Made by a program: the position numbers and the translations under genes
Origin: Bdellovibrionales bacterium
Lineage (GTDB): Bacteria; Bdellovibrionota; Bdellovibrionia; Bdellovibrionales; JAMPXM01
DNA length: 14,420 nucleotides
Assembly (NCBI GenBank): GCA_005792225.1
Contig: SXSP01000440.1
Location: forward strand, 1-14,420
Direction of reading: 5' to 3'
Shown: positions 1 through 6,255 of the stretch, piece after piece
How positions within the stretch are numbered: position 1 is the stretch's first letter
How the letters are laid out: each line of letters starts with the position of its first letter
The notes under the pieces: model-generated
What the model was told of the DNA's origin: nothing
Seen by the model: the letters and a program-made list of their open reading frames with translations, nothing else
Database searches by the model: none

Positions 1-87
1 CGATCGATCTTACCTGTTTTAATTTATAGATCAGGACTTGTATCACTCATTCCCGTGAGCCTTACCTTTATCGGCCGGGAATTGAGA

Positions 88-1071
88 ATGGAAAGTTTCG
101 CTTTTTCGAAAACAGAACCGGATTTAAATGGCTCCGCCCGTGAGATCGCGAAAGCCATTTGGAATATCGTCTTTAAGTTTCGTCGCAAATTGGAATCGGA
201 TTCCAATTGCGATTCTCGTTGCCTAAGTTGCCAAGCGAATCATCTCTCGAAGGTGATGAACTCGGTGATCTCAGGCGAGCCAGTTACGTTTGTTTTGCCG
301 GCTTTCCCTGGGAAATCACCAAACTTATCGAAAGTTCTCGGGCCATTGCCCGATATGGCGGAGCGGCTTGCTCTCTCGTTCTTGGAACAACTCTGTGCCG
401 AGATCGAAGCCGTTTACGAACCAGGCGCCCGGATCATCGTTTGTTCCGATGGTCGCGTCTTCAGCGATGTCGTCGGCATGCGGGAGACGGACGTCACTGC
501 TTATCAAAGCGAACTGGAAACGATGATTGGCGAACTCGGCCTCACGAAGATTTCGACCTTCAATCTCGATGAACTTTGCGCAGATAAAAATTTCTGCCAG
601 GTGAGGCGAGAACTGATGAACGAGTTCGGAGTTTCCGAGGCGTCTCTGCGCGAGAAAGTGTCGAGCGATGATGAAGCTCGACGCATGTACCTCGGGATCA
701 CTCGATTTCTCGTGGAGGATGCGTCGTTTCCGGGGCAAACCGTGAGTCGCACGGCAATTCAAAAACAATCCAAGATCAAGGCTTTAGAAGTCATACGGCG
801 AAGTAATGCCTGGAGTGAACTGATTGCCGACCGTTTTCCCGGAGCGGTTCGACTCTCAATCCATCCTCAAGTCTGCGGATCAAGGAAGATCGGAATTCGT
901 TTGGTGGGAGCCGAAAGCTGGATGACTCCATGGCATGGTGTCGCGGTGAGAATGCAAGACTCGTTCATTCTTCTAAAAAAATATGAGGCCGAAGCTCTCG
1001 GTGCGCAACTGGTGCGGACAGAGAGTGGTCGTCCCAGTCATTACGAACTTTCACCAGGCGGTGCGCAGTGA
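88..1071 (+). CDS. isnA: Isonitrile (isocyanide) synthase, PvcA/IsnA family
   Basis: Members of this family (DIT1_PvcA) build an isonitrile on the amino group of tyrosine or tryptophan, taking the carbon from ribulose-5-phosphate; the enzyme is cytosolic. What I see, numbered from the ATG at 88: the hallmark LPAFPGKSPN (residues 70-79) and VLGPLPDMAE (83-92), then CSDGRVFSD (119-127), SIHP (257-260) with a nearby KIGIRL (267-272), and TPWHGV (280-285). The length, 327 aa, is close to the roughly 330 usual for the family, so the gene looks intact. A GTG at 55 would add 11 residues but has no ribosome binding site, whereas GGGA lies just upstream of ATG 88. It is the first gene of a three-gene operon and ends within a 4-nt overlap with the dioxygenase. 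Whether Tyr or Trp is the substrate cannot be read from the sequence. Confidence 0.93.
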   Translation: MESFAFSKTEPDLNGSAREIAKAIWNIVFKFRRKLESDSNCDSRCLSCQANHLSKVMNSVISGEPVTFVLPAFPGKSPNLSKVLGPLPDMAERLALSFLEQLCAEIEAVYEPGARIIVCSDGRVFSDVVGMRETDVTAYQSELETMIGELGLTKISTFNLDELCADKNFCQVRRELMNEFGVSEASLREKVSSDDEARRMYLGITRFLVEDASFPGQTVSRTAIQKQSKIKALEVIRRSNAWSELIADRFPGAVRLSIHPQVCGSRKIGIRLVGAESWMTPWHGVAVRMQDSFILLKKYEAEALGAQLVRTESGRPSHYELSPGGAQ

Positions 1072-1907
1072 GGAAAATGAAAATAACGAAGATCAATCCG
1101 TTTGGCGTTTTGATTGAGCCTTTAGATGCCTGTATCGACGTGCGCGAGCTTAAAATTGAAGAGCTCAGATCGCACTTTCGCAAAGAGCGTCTGCTGGCTC
1201 TCAGAGGCTTTCGTACCTTTTCTGCGGCGGATGAATTTGCGAGCTATTGCGAGGGTTGGGGTAAGATCAGCGTCTGGCCGTTCGGTCAAATTCTCGAGCT
1301 CGTCGAGCACGCCGATTCCAAGGATCATATCTTCGATAATAACTATGTCCCCCTCCACTGGGACGGAATGTACAGGCCCCAAGTTCCCGAGTATCAGATC
1401 TTCCACTGCGTGCGAGCACCATTGCCGGGTCAAGGTGGGCGCACGACGTTCTCGAATACGGTGATGGCGTTAGAGAATGCTTCAACTTCACTGCGAGAGC
1501 TTTGGGGAAGGGCGACAGGTATCTACAAACGCAAAATGGAGTTTTACGACAGCAAGACCGTCTCTCCCATCGTCGCGAAACACCCGCTGAGGGGTTTCCC
1601 GGTGATTCGCTACAATGAGCCACCATCGGAGGAGAAAGGGAAATTCTTAAATCCACCTGATCTCGAGTTTGCGGGCTTAAACTCAGCCGAGGAAGCTCAG
1701 CTGCATCAGAGCTTACGTGATGCGCTTTATTCACCCTCGAACTTCTACGCGCACGAATGGCAAACGGGTGACATCGTGATTGCGGATAACTTCTCGCTTC
1801 TTCACGGCAGAGAGGGCTTCACATCAAAATCACCGAGACACATCAGACGCGTTCATGTTCTCAGTGATCCGCCACTTGAAAACCCAGGATTGGAATCCTA
1901 TCAATGA
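1068..1907 (+). CDS. isnB: Fe(II)/2-oxoglutarate dioxygenase, PvcB/IsnB-like (TauD/TfdA family)
   Basis: A non-haem iron, 2-oxoglutarate-dependent oxygenase. In isonitrile pathways this enzyme acts on the amino-acid isonitrile made by IsnA, typically giving a vinyl isonitrile by desaturation and loss of the carboxyl group. What I see, in 279 aa: the HxD iron motif in LHWDGMY (H97, D99), the TauD-type GGRTTF after it, the distal histidine in SLLHGREGF (H246), and arginines in RHIRRVHV (257-264) suited to binding 2-oxoglutarate. All expected ligands are present. The GTG at 1068 overlaps the isnA stop by 4 nt, with AGGCGG six bases upstream. An ATG at 1077 is an alternative, but its GAGG lies only 3 nt away. 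The stop overlaps the next start as ATGA. The PvcB role rests on the neighbour, because the fold alone is shared by many enzymes. Confidence 0.88.
   Translation: MRKMKITKINPFGVLIEPLDACIDVRELKIEELRSHFRKERLLALRGFRTFSAADEFASYCEGWGKISVWPFGQILELVEHADSKDHIFDNNYVPLHWDGMYRPQVPEYQIFHCVRAPLPGQGGRTTFSNTVMALENASTSLRELWGRATGIYKRKMEFYDSKTVSPIVAKHPLRGFPVIRYNEPPSEEKGKFLNPPDLEFAGLNSAEEAQLHQSLRDALYSPSNFYAHEWQTGDIVIADNFSLLHGREGFTSKSPRHIRRVHVLSDPPLENPGLESYQ
1886..1899 (+). promoter_or_regulatory. Small hairpin at the isnB/monooxygenase junction
   Basis: Perfect inverted repeat AGGATTGGAATCCT just upstream of the ATG at 1904. Its 5' arm and loop carry the only purine-rich stretch able to serve as ribosome binding site for the monooxygenase. 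Ribosomes finishing isnB would open it, which fits translational coupling. The pairing is seen; the function is inferred. Confidence 0.35.
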
Positions 1908-3319
1908 GCGAGAAAAGGATTGATATCCTCATTGTTGGCGCGGGGCCTGTCGGACTTTTGTGCGCCCACTTGGCTCATCTCTCTGGCCTGAGCGCCGTGA
2001 TCATCGACAAGTCCGAAGGGCCGCTTCAGGTTGGTCGTGCGGACGCCTTAAATGCGCGCTCGCTTCAGCTCCTTGAGATCGCGAAGCTTTTTGACGAGCT
2101 TTATCCCTTGGGAAAGCCGTGCAACACAAGTTCTGTTTGGTCGAACGGGCAGTTCGTCTCGCGGCAGTCGAAATGGTGGGAGGAATTGGAAGGTTGTCTT
2201 CACAAGCACTTCCTCATGATCGGTCAATCGTATGTTGAAAACCTGGTGGATAAAAAGCTGGCGAGAGCGGGAGTGCCCGTTCGACGGGCGACGGCGGTCG
2301 AGGATATCCAAGTTAGCGAGGGCGGATGCCTCACGAAGCTTTCGACGGGCGAACTGATTCGGTCTCAGTTTGTGATCGGAGCTGATGGTTCGCGTTCTTT
2401 CGTTCGTGGACACTTCAATATTTCGTTCGAGATCACCCGCCCGCAAATCATATGGGCAGTCATCGATGGGATCATCGAAACGGATTTTCCGAAGGTACCT
2501 GAAATCATCGTCTTTCAGAGCGAAACATCTGATGTGGCATGGATTCCACGTGAAGGGCCGATCGATCGTTTCTACATCAGAATGGACCGCAAGGATTTTA
2601 CGATCGATGAGGCAGTCTCCAAAATCCAGCGTGCCATGCGGCCGCACTCAGTTCGTTTTCGCGAGATTGCTTGGTTTTCTCAGTTCTCCGTCAAGGAGTC
2701 GGTGGCGGAGAAATTTCAGTATGGTGATCGGGTTTTTTTAGCGGGTGATGCCTGCCACATTCACTCGGTGAATGGAGGACAGGGCCTCAATACTGGGTTG
2801 GCCGATGCTTTTAATCTCATCTGGAAGCTCAAAATGGTTTTGAAGTCTGGGGCGTCCATGGATCTTCTCAAGAGTTACGAGAGCGAACGAAAGCCCGTCG
2901 CACTCAGCGTGATTGAGACCTCCGGTGAGCTCGTGCGATCGACAAAATACTCGGAGACCGGCACGCACGCCGAAGACTACGTGAGAATCGTCCGAAAGCG
3001 CGCCGGCAATATCACCGGGATGGGCATCCGGTACGGGAGCGATGAAATCGCGGGCACGAGGTTGTTTGACTTCGAGGTCTTCGATGGCACTCGCGCGACA
3101 CGTATCTACTCACTTCTTGATTACGCGCGCTTTACGCTCATTCTTTTCGGTGAGGGCGAGATCAATTTTGAAATCCCCAAATCGACGCAAGTTCTTCGGA
3201 TTCATCGGGGCAAGCGAGGAGGGGGTTACTGGTCGAGAGAGTGCCCCTATGTGGATCAGGCAATTTTGGTTCGGCCTGATTCCTATATACAATTGGCAGC
3301 GACCTTAGTTGGAAGGTGA
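1904..3319 (+). CDS. Class-A FAD-dependent monooxygenase, phenol-hydroxylase-like
   Basis: A flavoprotein aromatic hydroxylase of the FAD_binding_3 group (p-hydroxybenzoate or phenol hydroxylase type), 471 aa. What I see: the N-terminal dinucleotide fold DILIVGAGPVG (residues 7-17) ending in an acidic residue at D35; the NAD(P)H/FAD motif GADGSRSFVR (159-168); and the second FAD motif FLAGDACHIHSVNGGQGLN with GD at 281-282. The C-terminal segment ends in AILVRPDSYIQ, typical of the thioredoxin-like tail of the phenol-hydroxylase subfamily. It starts in an ATGA overlap with isnB and is therefore almost certainly co-translated. I infer that it hydroxylates or epoxidises the aromatic or vinyl part of the isonitrile. 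It could instead act before or beside that pathway. The family assignment is firm; the substrate is not known. Confidence 0.9.
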   Translation: MSEKRIDILIVGAGPVGLLCAHLAHLSGLSAVIIDKSEGPLQVGRADALNARSLQLLEIAKLFDELYPLGKPCNTSSVWSNGQFVSRQSKWWEELEGCLHKHFLMIGQSYVENLVDKKLARAGVPVRRATAVEDIQVSEGGCLTKLSTGELIRSQFVIGADGSRSFVRGHFNISFEITRPQIIWAVIDGIIETDFPKVPEIIVFQSETSDVAWIPREGPIDRFYIRMDRKDFTIDEAVSKIQRAMRPHSVRFREIAWFSQFSVKESVAEKFQYGDRVFLAGDACHIHSVNGGQGLNTGLADAFNLIWKLKMVLKSGASMDLLKSYESERKPVALSVIETSGELVRSTKYSETGTHAEDYVRIVRKRAGNITGMGIRYGSDEIAGTRLFDFEVFDGTRATRIYSLLDYARFTLILFGEGEINFEIPKSTQVLRIHRGKRGGGYWSRECPYVDQAILVRPDSYIQLAATLVGR

Positions 3320-3321
3320 TA

Positions 3322-3345
3322 GCGGGAGGATGGCCTTCCTCCCGC
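3322..3345 (+). terminator. Hairpin after the isonitrile operon
   Basis: A perfect 9-bp stem (GCGGGAGGA / TCCTCCCGC) with a 6-nt loop sits between the converging ends of the monooxygenase gene and the minus-strand secreted-protein gene. No clear T-run follows on either strand, so it is a terminator-like structure, not a textbook intrinsic terminator. It could serve both directions. Confidence 0.5.
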
Positions 3346-3358
3346 CGCAGAAATCGAT

Positions 3359-3979
3359 TTACCGAATTCTTTTGAAGATCGCGTTTTCCCCATCCGAATC
3401 GCGAGTGAACTTATACGATTGATTCGAAATGACCTCGAGAGTGAATCGATATGAGCTACTGCTGAGGACGCCGGTGCATACTTTGTCTTTGCAATTCATG
3501 GCGATGCGCCCGGAGCAGCCGCCAAGGAGAGTGACGTCGATCCGCTTGAGAGTTCCATTCTCGACCGCCGCCCTTACCCAATGATCGCAGAACGATCCCG
3601 TTTGATCCCGATACTCTCCCGTCTCGGGAATCGGGGATGTCGGTGCCGTTTTCGCGCATATCTGACCCTTCATGACTTGATCAGGCGTCGCGATACCTTT
3701 AGTGAGATTACGACAAACATAATCAAATGACCCGTCAGCGCGGCGTTGGAGAGAAATGATTCCTGTCGGCTCCGATTTTGTGCGGTGGGGGCAGACGTTC
3801 CCGAGTTGGATATCCAGATCGGTGACGGTCTCACGGTTCCCGTTCGTACAGATCGCATCGTAGGTACCATTCGCGTTCACTTGCATGACGGCGATGTCCC
3901 CCGTGCTGAAAACCCAGACCTCCGCTGAAGCCGCGAAAGCAAAACAGACTGTCATGAGACCTAAGAAAAAACGTAGCAT
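3359..3979 (-). CDS. Secreted cysteine-rich protein with an internal duplication, unknown function
   Basis: I do not recognise the family. Numbered from the ATG at 3979, the 206-aa product begins with a clear Sec signal peptide: a hydrophobic stretch at residues 4-17 and likely cleavage after ASA (17-19). The mature part holds eight cysteines (44, 63, 89, 108, 131, 155, 163, 168), enough for four disulfides, so it is probably periplasmic or secreted. Residues about 29-66 and 75-111 are a tandem duplication: each has a G-(T/S)-(Y/F)-D-x-(I/V)-C segment followed 19 residues later by (V/I)-C. A longer frame opens at 4060, but the signal peptide and the AGGGAGG ribosome binding site just before 3979 decide the start. 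That ribosome binding site is inside an inverted repeat (3981-4023). Confidence 0.8.
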   Translation of the reverse strand: MLRFFLGLMTVCFAFAASAEVWVFSTGDIAVMQVNANGTYDAICTNGNRETVTDLDIQLGNVCPHRTKSEPTGIISLQRRADGSFDYVCRNLTKGIATPDQVMKGQICAKTAPTSPIPETGEYRDQTGSFCDHWVRAAVENGTLKRIDVTLLGGCSGRIAMNCKDKVCTGVLSSSSYRFTLEVISNQSYKFTRDSDGENAIFKRIR

Positions 3980-3980
3980 C

Positions 3981-4023
3981 GAGCCTCCCTCGTAAATGGT
4001 TGCCTTCGACAGTAGGGAGGCTC
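3981..4023 (-). promoter_or_regulatory. Inverted repeat that can sequester a Shine-Dalgarno sequence
   Basis: Read on the minus strand, GAGCCTCCCT is followed after 23 nt by its exact complement AGGGAGGCTC, then G and the start ATG (3979-3977). The second arm contains the ribosome binding site, so the perfect 10-bp stem would hide it from the ribosome. No T-run follows, which argues against a terminator. It could be an RNA-level switch, a thermometer-like element, or a protein-binding palindrome. The pairing is seen in the sequence; the regulatory role is inferred. Confidence 0.5.
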
Positions 4024-4101
4024 CTCTTTCTATGTCAAATTCGCCCGAATCGATAAACAAAAAGAGTGTTCGCCCGTGTACGGTGAATGTCGACTTTGAG
4101 T

Positions 4102-4500
4102 CTACCTTGCTCTTAATCGTGCTTCTTTCATCAACTTGTCTTGTTTGTCGAGTTTCTCCTTCTTTTGCGCGAGAGATGCTTTTTTCTTTTTCGGAGCCGC
4201 TCCAGACTGGATCTGGTGTTTGAGGCGATCTAGCTCGGCTTCCAGGCGATCGATCACATCCTGAAACAGGCTCGCTCGGCGCTCATAGAGCCTCGTGTCG
4301 GTCGTGTTCGTTCGGCGATCGCGAACCTCCGCCGCCATCCGATGGGCCATGTCTCGGTACTTATCACGCAGTCGGCGAGACAACGTCGCACGCTGTTTCA
4401 AGCGCGCTGACGAGGTTCGGCTGATTTGATTCGTAAAGATGGCTTCGAACGCCTCGTACTCAGATTTTGGCAGAATTTTTTTTGCTTCCTTGGCTCTCAT
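4102..4500 (-). CDS. Small basic coiled-coil-like protein, unknown function
   Basis: A 132-aa product starting at ATG 4500, preceded by AAGGAG at a 9-nt spacing. A longer frame reaches a TTG at 4656 but lacks a sensible ribosome binding site there. The protein has no signal peptide and no cysteine. Its middle (residues about 35-110) is rich in Arg, Lys, Glu and Leu in a heptad-like pattern typical of long helices. The tail is very lysine-rich (KKKK followed by alternating K/E/R). I do not recognise a family; nucleic-acid or ribosome binding is only a guess from the charge. It stands alone between two genes for secreted proteins. Confidence 0.6.
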   Translation of the reverse strand: MRAKEAKKILPKSEYEAFEAIFTNQISRTSSARLKQRATLSRRLRDKYRDMAHRMAAEVRDRRTNTTDTRLYERRASLFQDVIDRLEAELDRLKHQIQSGAAPKKKKASLAQKKEKLDKQDKLMKEARLRAR

Positions 4501-4845
4501 TGATGCTGACTCCTTCGCTTTTCGCGATGTCAGATCTTGCCGAACTCCGCTCTTAATGTCTGTTGAGCGATGGTAATAATTGCTACTCAATCTATATGTC
4601 GCGCCTTGTCTTAAATCTGACCTGGGCGCAAAGCGCTCCCCATGGTCCGGGCGCAATCCTCCACCGGTAAACTTATTTTATTTAAAAAATTGGCTGCAAT
4701 CCGGCTGATCTGTCGAGCTGAATACACAAACTGGTGCGGTATGGGTCCGAAATATCGGCACTGATCTTGAAGAAGCGACGGTCCAGAAAAGTAACCAACG
4801 CCGCAGCCCAGTTTTTGTGCTGCGTACTAACTTGAGGAGATCTCA
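4501..4845. other. Intergenic region between divergent genes
   Basis: About 345 nt separate the start of the basic protein (-) from the start of the six-cysteine secreted protein (+), so it should hold both promoters. On the minus strand a CATATAGAT stretch near 4590-4600 could be a -10, without a convincing -35. An AT-rich patch lies at about 4668-4692. The 8-mer GGGCGCAA occurs twice, about 30 nt apart, around 4622-4655. I see no RNA gene and no remnant of a gene. Confidence 0.4.
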
Positions 4846-5223
4846 ATGATGAAGGCTCTAGTTCCCGCACTCGCTCTCTTGTTCTCGGCCGGTATCGCTG
4901 AAGCAGCATGCTACGAATTCACATGCACATCGCTCGCAGGTGCAAAGCGCGCGGTTCAAGGTGAAACTGACGCCAATGGCGTACTCGTGCAAACCGCACC
5001 CTCCGGAAAAAGTGCATGGGTTTTCCAGGTCCGTGGCAATCGCCTTCGCGCAGCTCAGAACTGCTTCCCTGATCAAGAAGTCGATGGCGGAAACGTTCCC
5101 AGCCAATCCGGCAGCGACTTGTGCCGCTCTTATGGCCCGAGCGCTGACGTGCCTGGCGCAACTTACTCCTACGGTGCATGGAACAAGTTCAAATCTTGCA
5201 CGCGTCCCGTCGCCTGTAACTAA
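4846..5223 (+). CDS. Small secreted six-cysteine protein, unknown function
   Basis: A 125-aa protein with a clean Sec signal peptide: MMK, a hydrophobic core at residues 4-17, and AEA at 18-20 before the mature start at A21. The mature domain of about 105 aa holds six cysteines (22, 27, 73, 93, 118, 124), paired near the two ends, which suggests a small disulfide-stabilised periplasmic or extracellular fold. The start is supported by GAGGAGA five nt before the ATG. No enzymatic motif is visible and I do not recognise the family. It appears to be a single-gene unit, followed by a GC-rich hairpin. Confidence 0.75.
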   Translation: MMKALVPALALLFSAGIAEAACYEFTCTSLAGAKRAVQGETDANGVLVQTAPSGKSAWVFQVRGNRLRAAQNCFPDQEVDGGNVPSQSGSDLCRSYGPSADVPGATYSYGAWNKFKSCTRPVACN

Positions 5224-5234
5224 TCGTTTCGATC

Positions 5235-5257
5235 GCGGCTCGTGCGCAGCGGGCCGC
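5235..5257 (+). terminator. GC-rich hairpin with pyrimidine tail
   Basis: An 8-bp stem with one G-U pair (GCGGCTCG / CGGGCCGC) and a 7-nt loop begins 12 nt after the stop of the secreted-protein gene and is followed by CCTCTTCCTC. It lies before the promoter of the ArsR operon, a plausible place for a terminator, but the tail is C-rich and the call is tentative. Confidence 0.45.
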
Positions 5258-5294
5258 CCTCTTCCTCAATCAACTCCGTAGCTTAGCCTCCGAT

Positions 5295-5323
5295 TTGACT
5301 CTTCGATCGCTTTGGCTTAATAT
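5295..5323 (+). promoter_or_regulatory. Sigma-70-type promoter of the arsR-like operon
   Basis: TTGACT (5295-5300) and TAATAT (5318-5323) are spaced by exactly 17 nt, close to the sigma-70 consensus. Transcription would begin around 5330, inside the palindrome that follows, about 26 nt before the preferred start codon. Confidence 0.65.
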
Positions 5324-5342
5324 ATAACAAAGTAGTTATATA
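5321..5342. promoter_or_regulatory. Palindromic operator for the ArsR-type repressor
   Basis: TATATAAC, six nt, then GTTATATA: a perfect 8-bp inverted repeat covering the end of the -10 box and the predicted transcription start. AT-rich palindromes of this layout are typical ArsR/SmtB-family operators, and the next gene encodes such a repressor. Autorepression of the whole operon is inferred. Confidence 0.7.
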
Positions 5343-5355
5343 AATGAGTGGATAT

Positions 5356-5730
5356 ATGAGCACCGAACAGCAATTGGACAAAATCTTCGCCGCCTTGGCG
5401 GATTCGACCCGGCGGGGAATTCTCGCAAGGCTCGCTAAAGGAGAGGCTTCGGTCTCCGAGCTGGCGGAGCCCTTCAATCTCACGCAGCCCGCGATTTCAA
5501 AGCATCTTAAGATCCTGCAGGACGCGAATTTGGTTTCGACTCAAATCGACGGCCAGAGGCGTCCAAGGGAACTGAAGCCCGAGCCGCTGATTCAAGCGCA
5601 GACGTGGATTGAGAAATATCGGGAAATCTGGGAGCAAAACTATCAGCGCCTCGATGCCCTTCTTGAAGAATTGAAGAGTGCACGCTTGAGAAAGAAATCA
5701 GGCCGAAAACGCAGAACCAAAAAAGCTTGA
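5356..5730 (+). CDS. ArsR-family winged-helix transcriptional repressor
   Basis: A 124-aa DNA-binding repressor. It opens with the family-typical ALADSTRRGIL (residues 13-23), continues with the helix-turn-helix VSELAEPFNLTQPAISKHL (33-51), whose recognition helix begins near Q44, and then a wing with QIDGQRR. It contains no cysteine at all, so it lacks the metal-binding ELCVCDL site of true arsenic sensors. It belongs with the non-metal ArsR proteins often paired with SRPBCC proteins. The C-terminus is a run of basic residues. An in-frame ATG at 5344 abuts the operator and has no ribosome binding site. ATG 5356 follows GAGTGGA and gives the usual N-terminus. The AHSA1 gene starts 9 nt after its stop. 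Confidence 0.9.
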   Translation: MSTEQQLDKIFAALADSTRRGILARLAKGEASVSELAEPFNLTQPAISKHLKILQDANLVSTQIDGQRRPRELKPEPLIQAQTWIEKYREIWEQNYQRLDALLEELKSARLRKKSGRKRRTKKA

Positions 5731-5739
5731 GGAGGAAAA

Positions 5740-6240
5740 ATGTCGAACCACTTCTACAAGACCGCCGAGGTTCAGAGACTTTCAGACAAATCGATCGAAG
5801 TGAGACGTAGCTTCAATGCCAGTAAGGACCTCGTCTACAAAGCGCAAACGACCCCGGCGCTCTTGAAGCGATGGATGCTAGGGCCTCCCGGGTGGCAAAT
5901 GCCCGTCTGCGAAATGGATTTGAAAGCCGGCGGCAAATATCGCTGGCGCTGGAAAAACATCGAGGATCAGAGTGAGTTTGGATTCTTCGGCGTGTTCCGC
6001 GAAGTTCACGCGGCGGAGAAGCTTGTCTATTCTCAGAAATTTGATCCCGGAACCCTCGGCGGTGACATGGGAGGCGAGTGCGTGATTACGGTCACGTTCT
6101 CGGAAATGGCGGGAAAAGCCACGATGAACACGAGGATCGATTATAAAAGCAAAGAAGATTTAGAGAAAGCGGTTGCCACCGGAATGACGGACGGAATGGA
6201 AATGAGCTACGCGGCCCTGGATAATATTTTGGGGACTTAA
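5740..6240 (+). CDS. AHSA1/SRPBCC-domain protein
   Basis: A 166-aa cytosolic protein with the AHSA1 (activator of Hsp90 ATPase homologue 1-like) form of the START/SRPBCC fold, which encloses a hydrophobic ligand. Typical features seen: IEVRRSFNASKDLVYKA near residue 20, the LLKRWMLGPPGW segment (about 42-53), DLKAGGKYRWRW, and the C-terminal helix GMTDGMEMSYAALDNIL. The start is fixed by GAGGAGGAAAA just upstream. ArsR-AHSA1 gene pairs are common and the ligand is rarely known; here the pair is followed by a metallo-hydrolase gene after 15 nt. The regulator and this protein probably respond to the same small molecule, which is inference. Confidence 0.88.
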   Translation: MSNHFYKTAEVQRLSDKSIEVRRSFNASKDLVYKAQTTPALLKRWMLGPPGWQMPVCEMDLKAGGKYRWRWKNIEDQSEFGFFGVFREVHAAEKLVYSQKFDPGTLGGDMGGECVITVTFSEMAGKATMNTRIDYKSKEDLEKAVATGMTDGMEMSYAALDNILGT

Positions 6241-6255
6241 GGGGATGTTAATTGA

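Noticed and set aside
2048..2647. Minus-strand open frame inside the FAD monooxygenase gene
   Set aside because: It is a shadow of a well-supported gene, and its product shows no motif or start signal.
3981..4023. Reading the inverted repeat as an intrinsic terminator
   Set aside because: On the minus strand it is followed directly by a start codon with no T-run, and no plus-strand transcript is expected there.
3996..4223. Plus-strand 75-codon frame with a hydrophobic middle, possibly a small membrane protein
   Set aside because: It overlaps the end of the minus-strand basic protein gene and the hairpin leader, and has no ribosome binding site.
4501..4656. 52-residue N-terminal extension of the basic coiled-coil protein from a TTG
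   Set aside because: GGAGG is only one nt from the TTG, and the internal ATG at 4500 has AAGGAG at good spacing.
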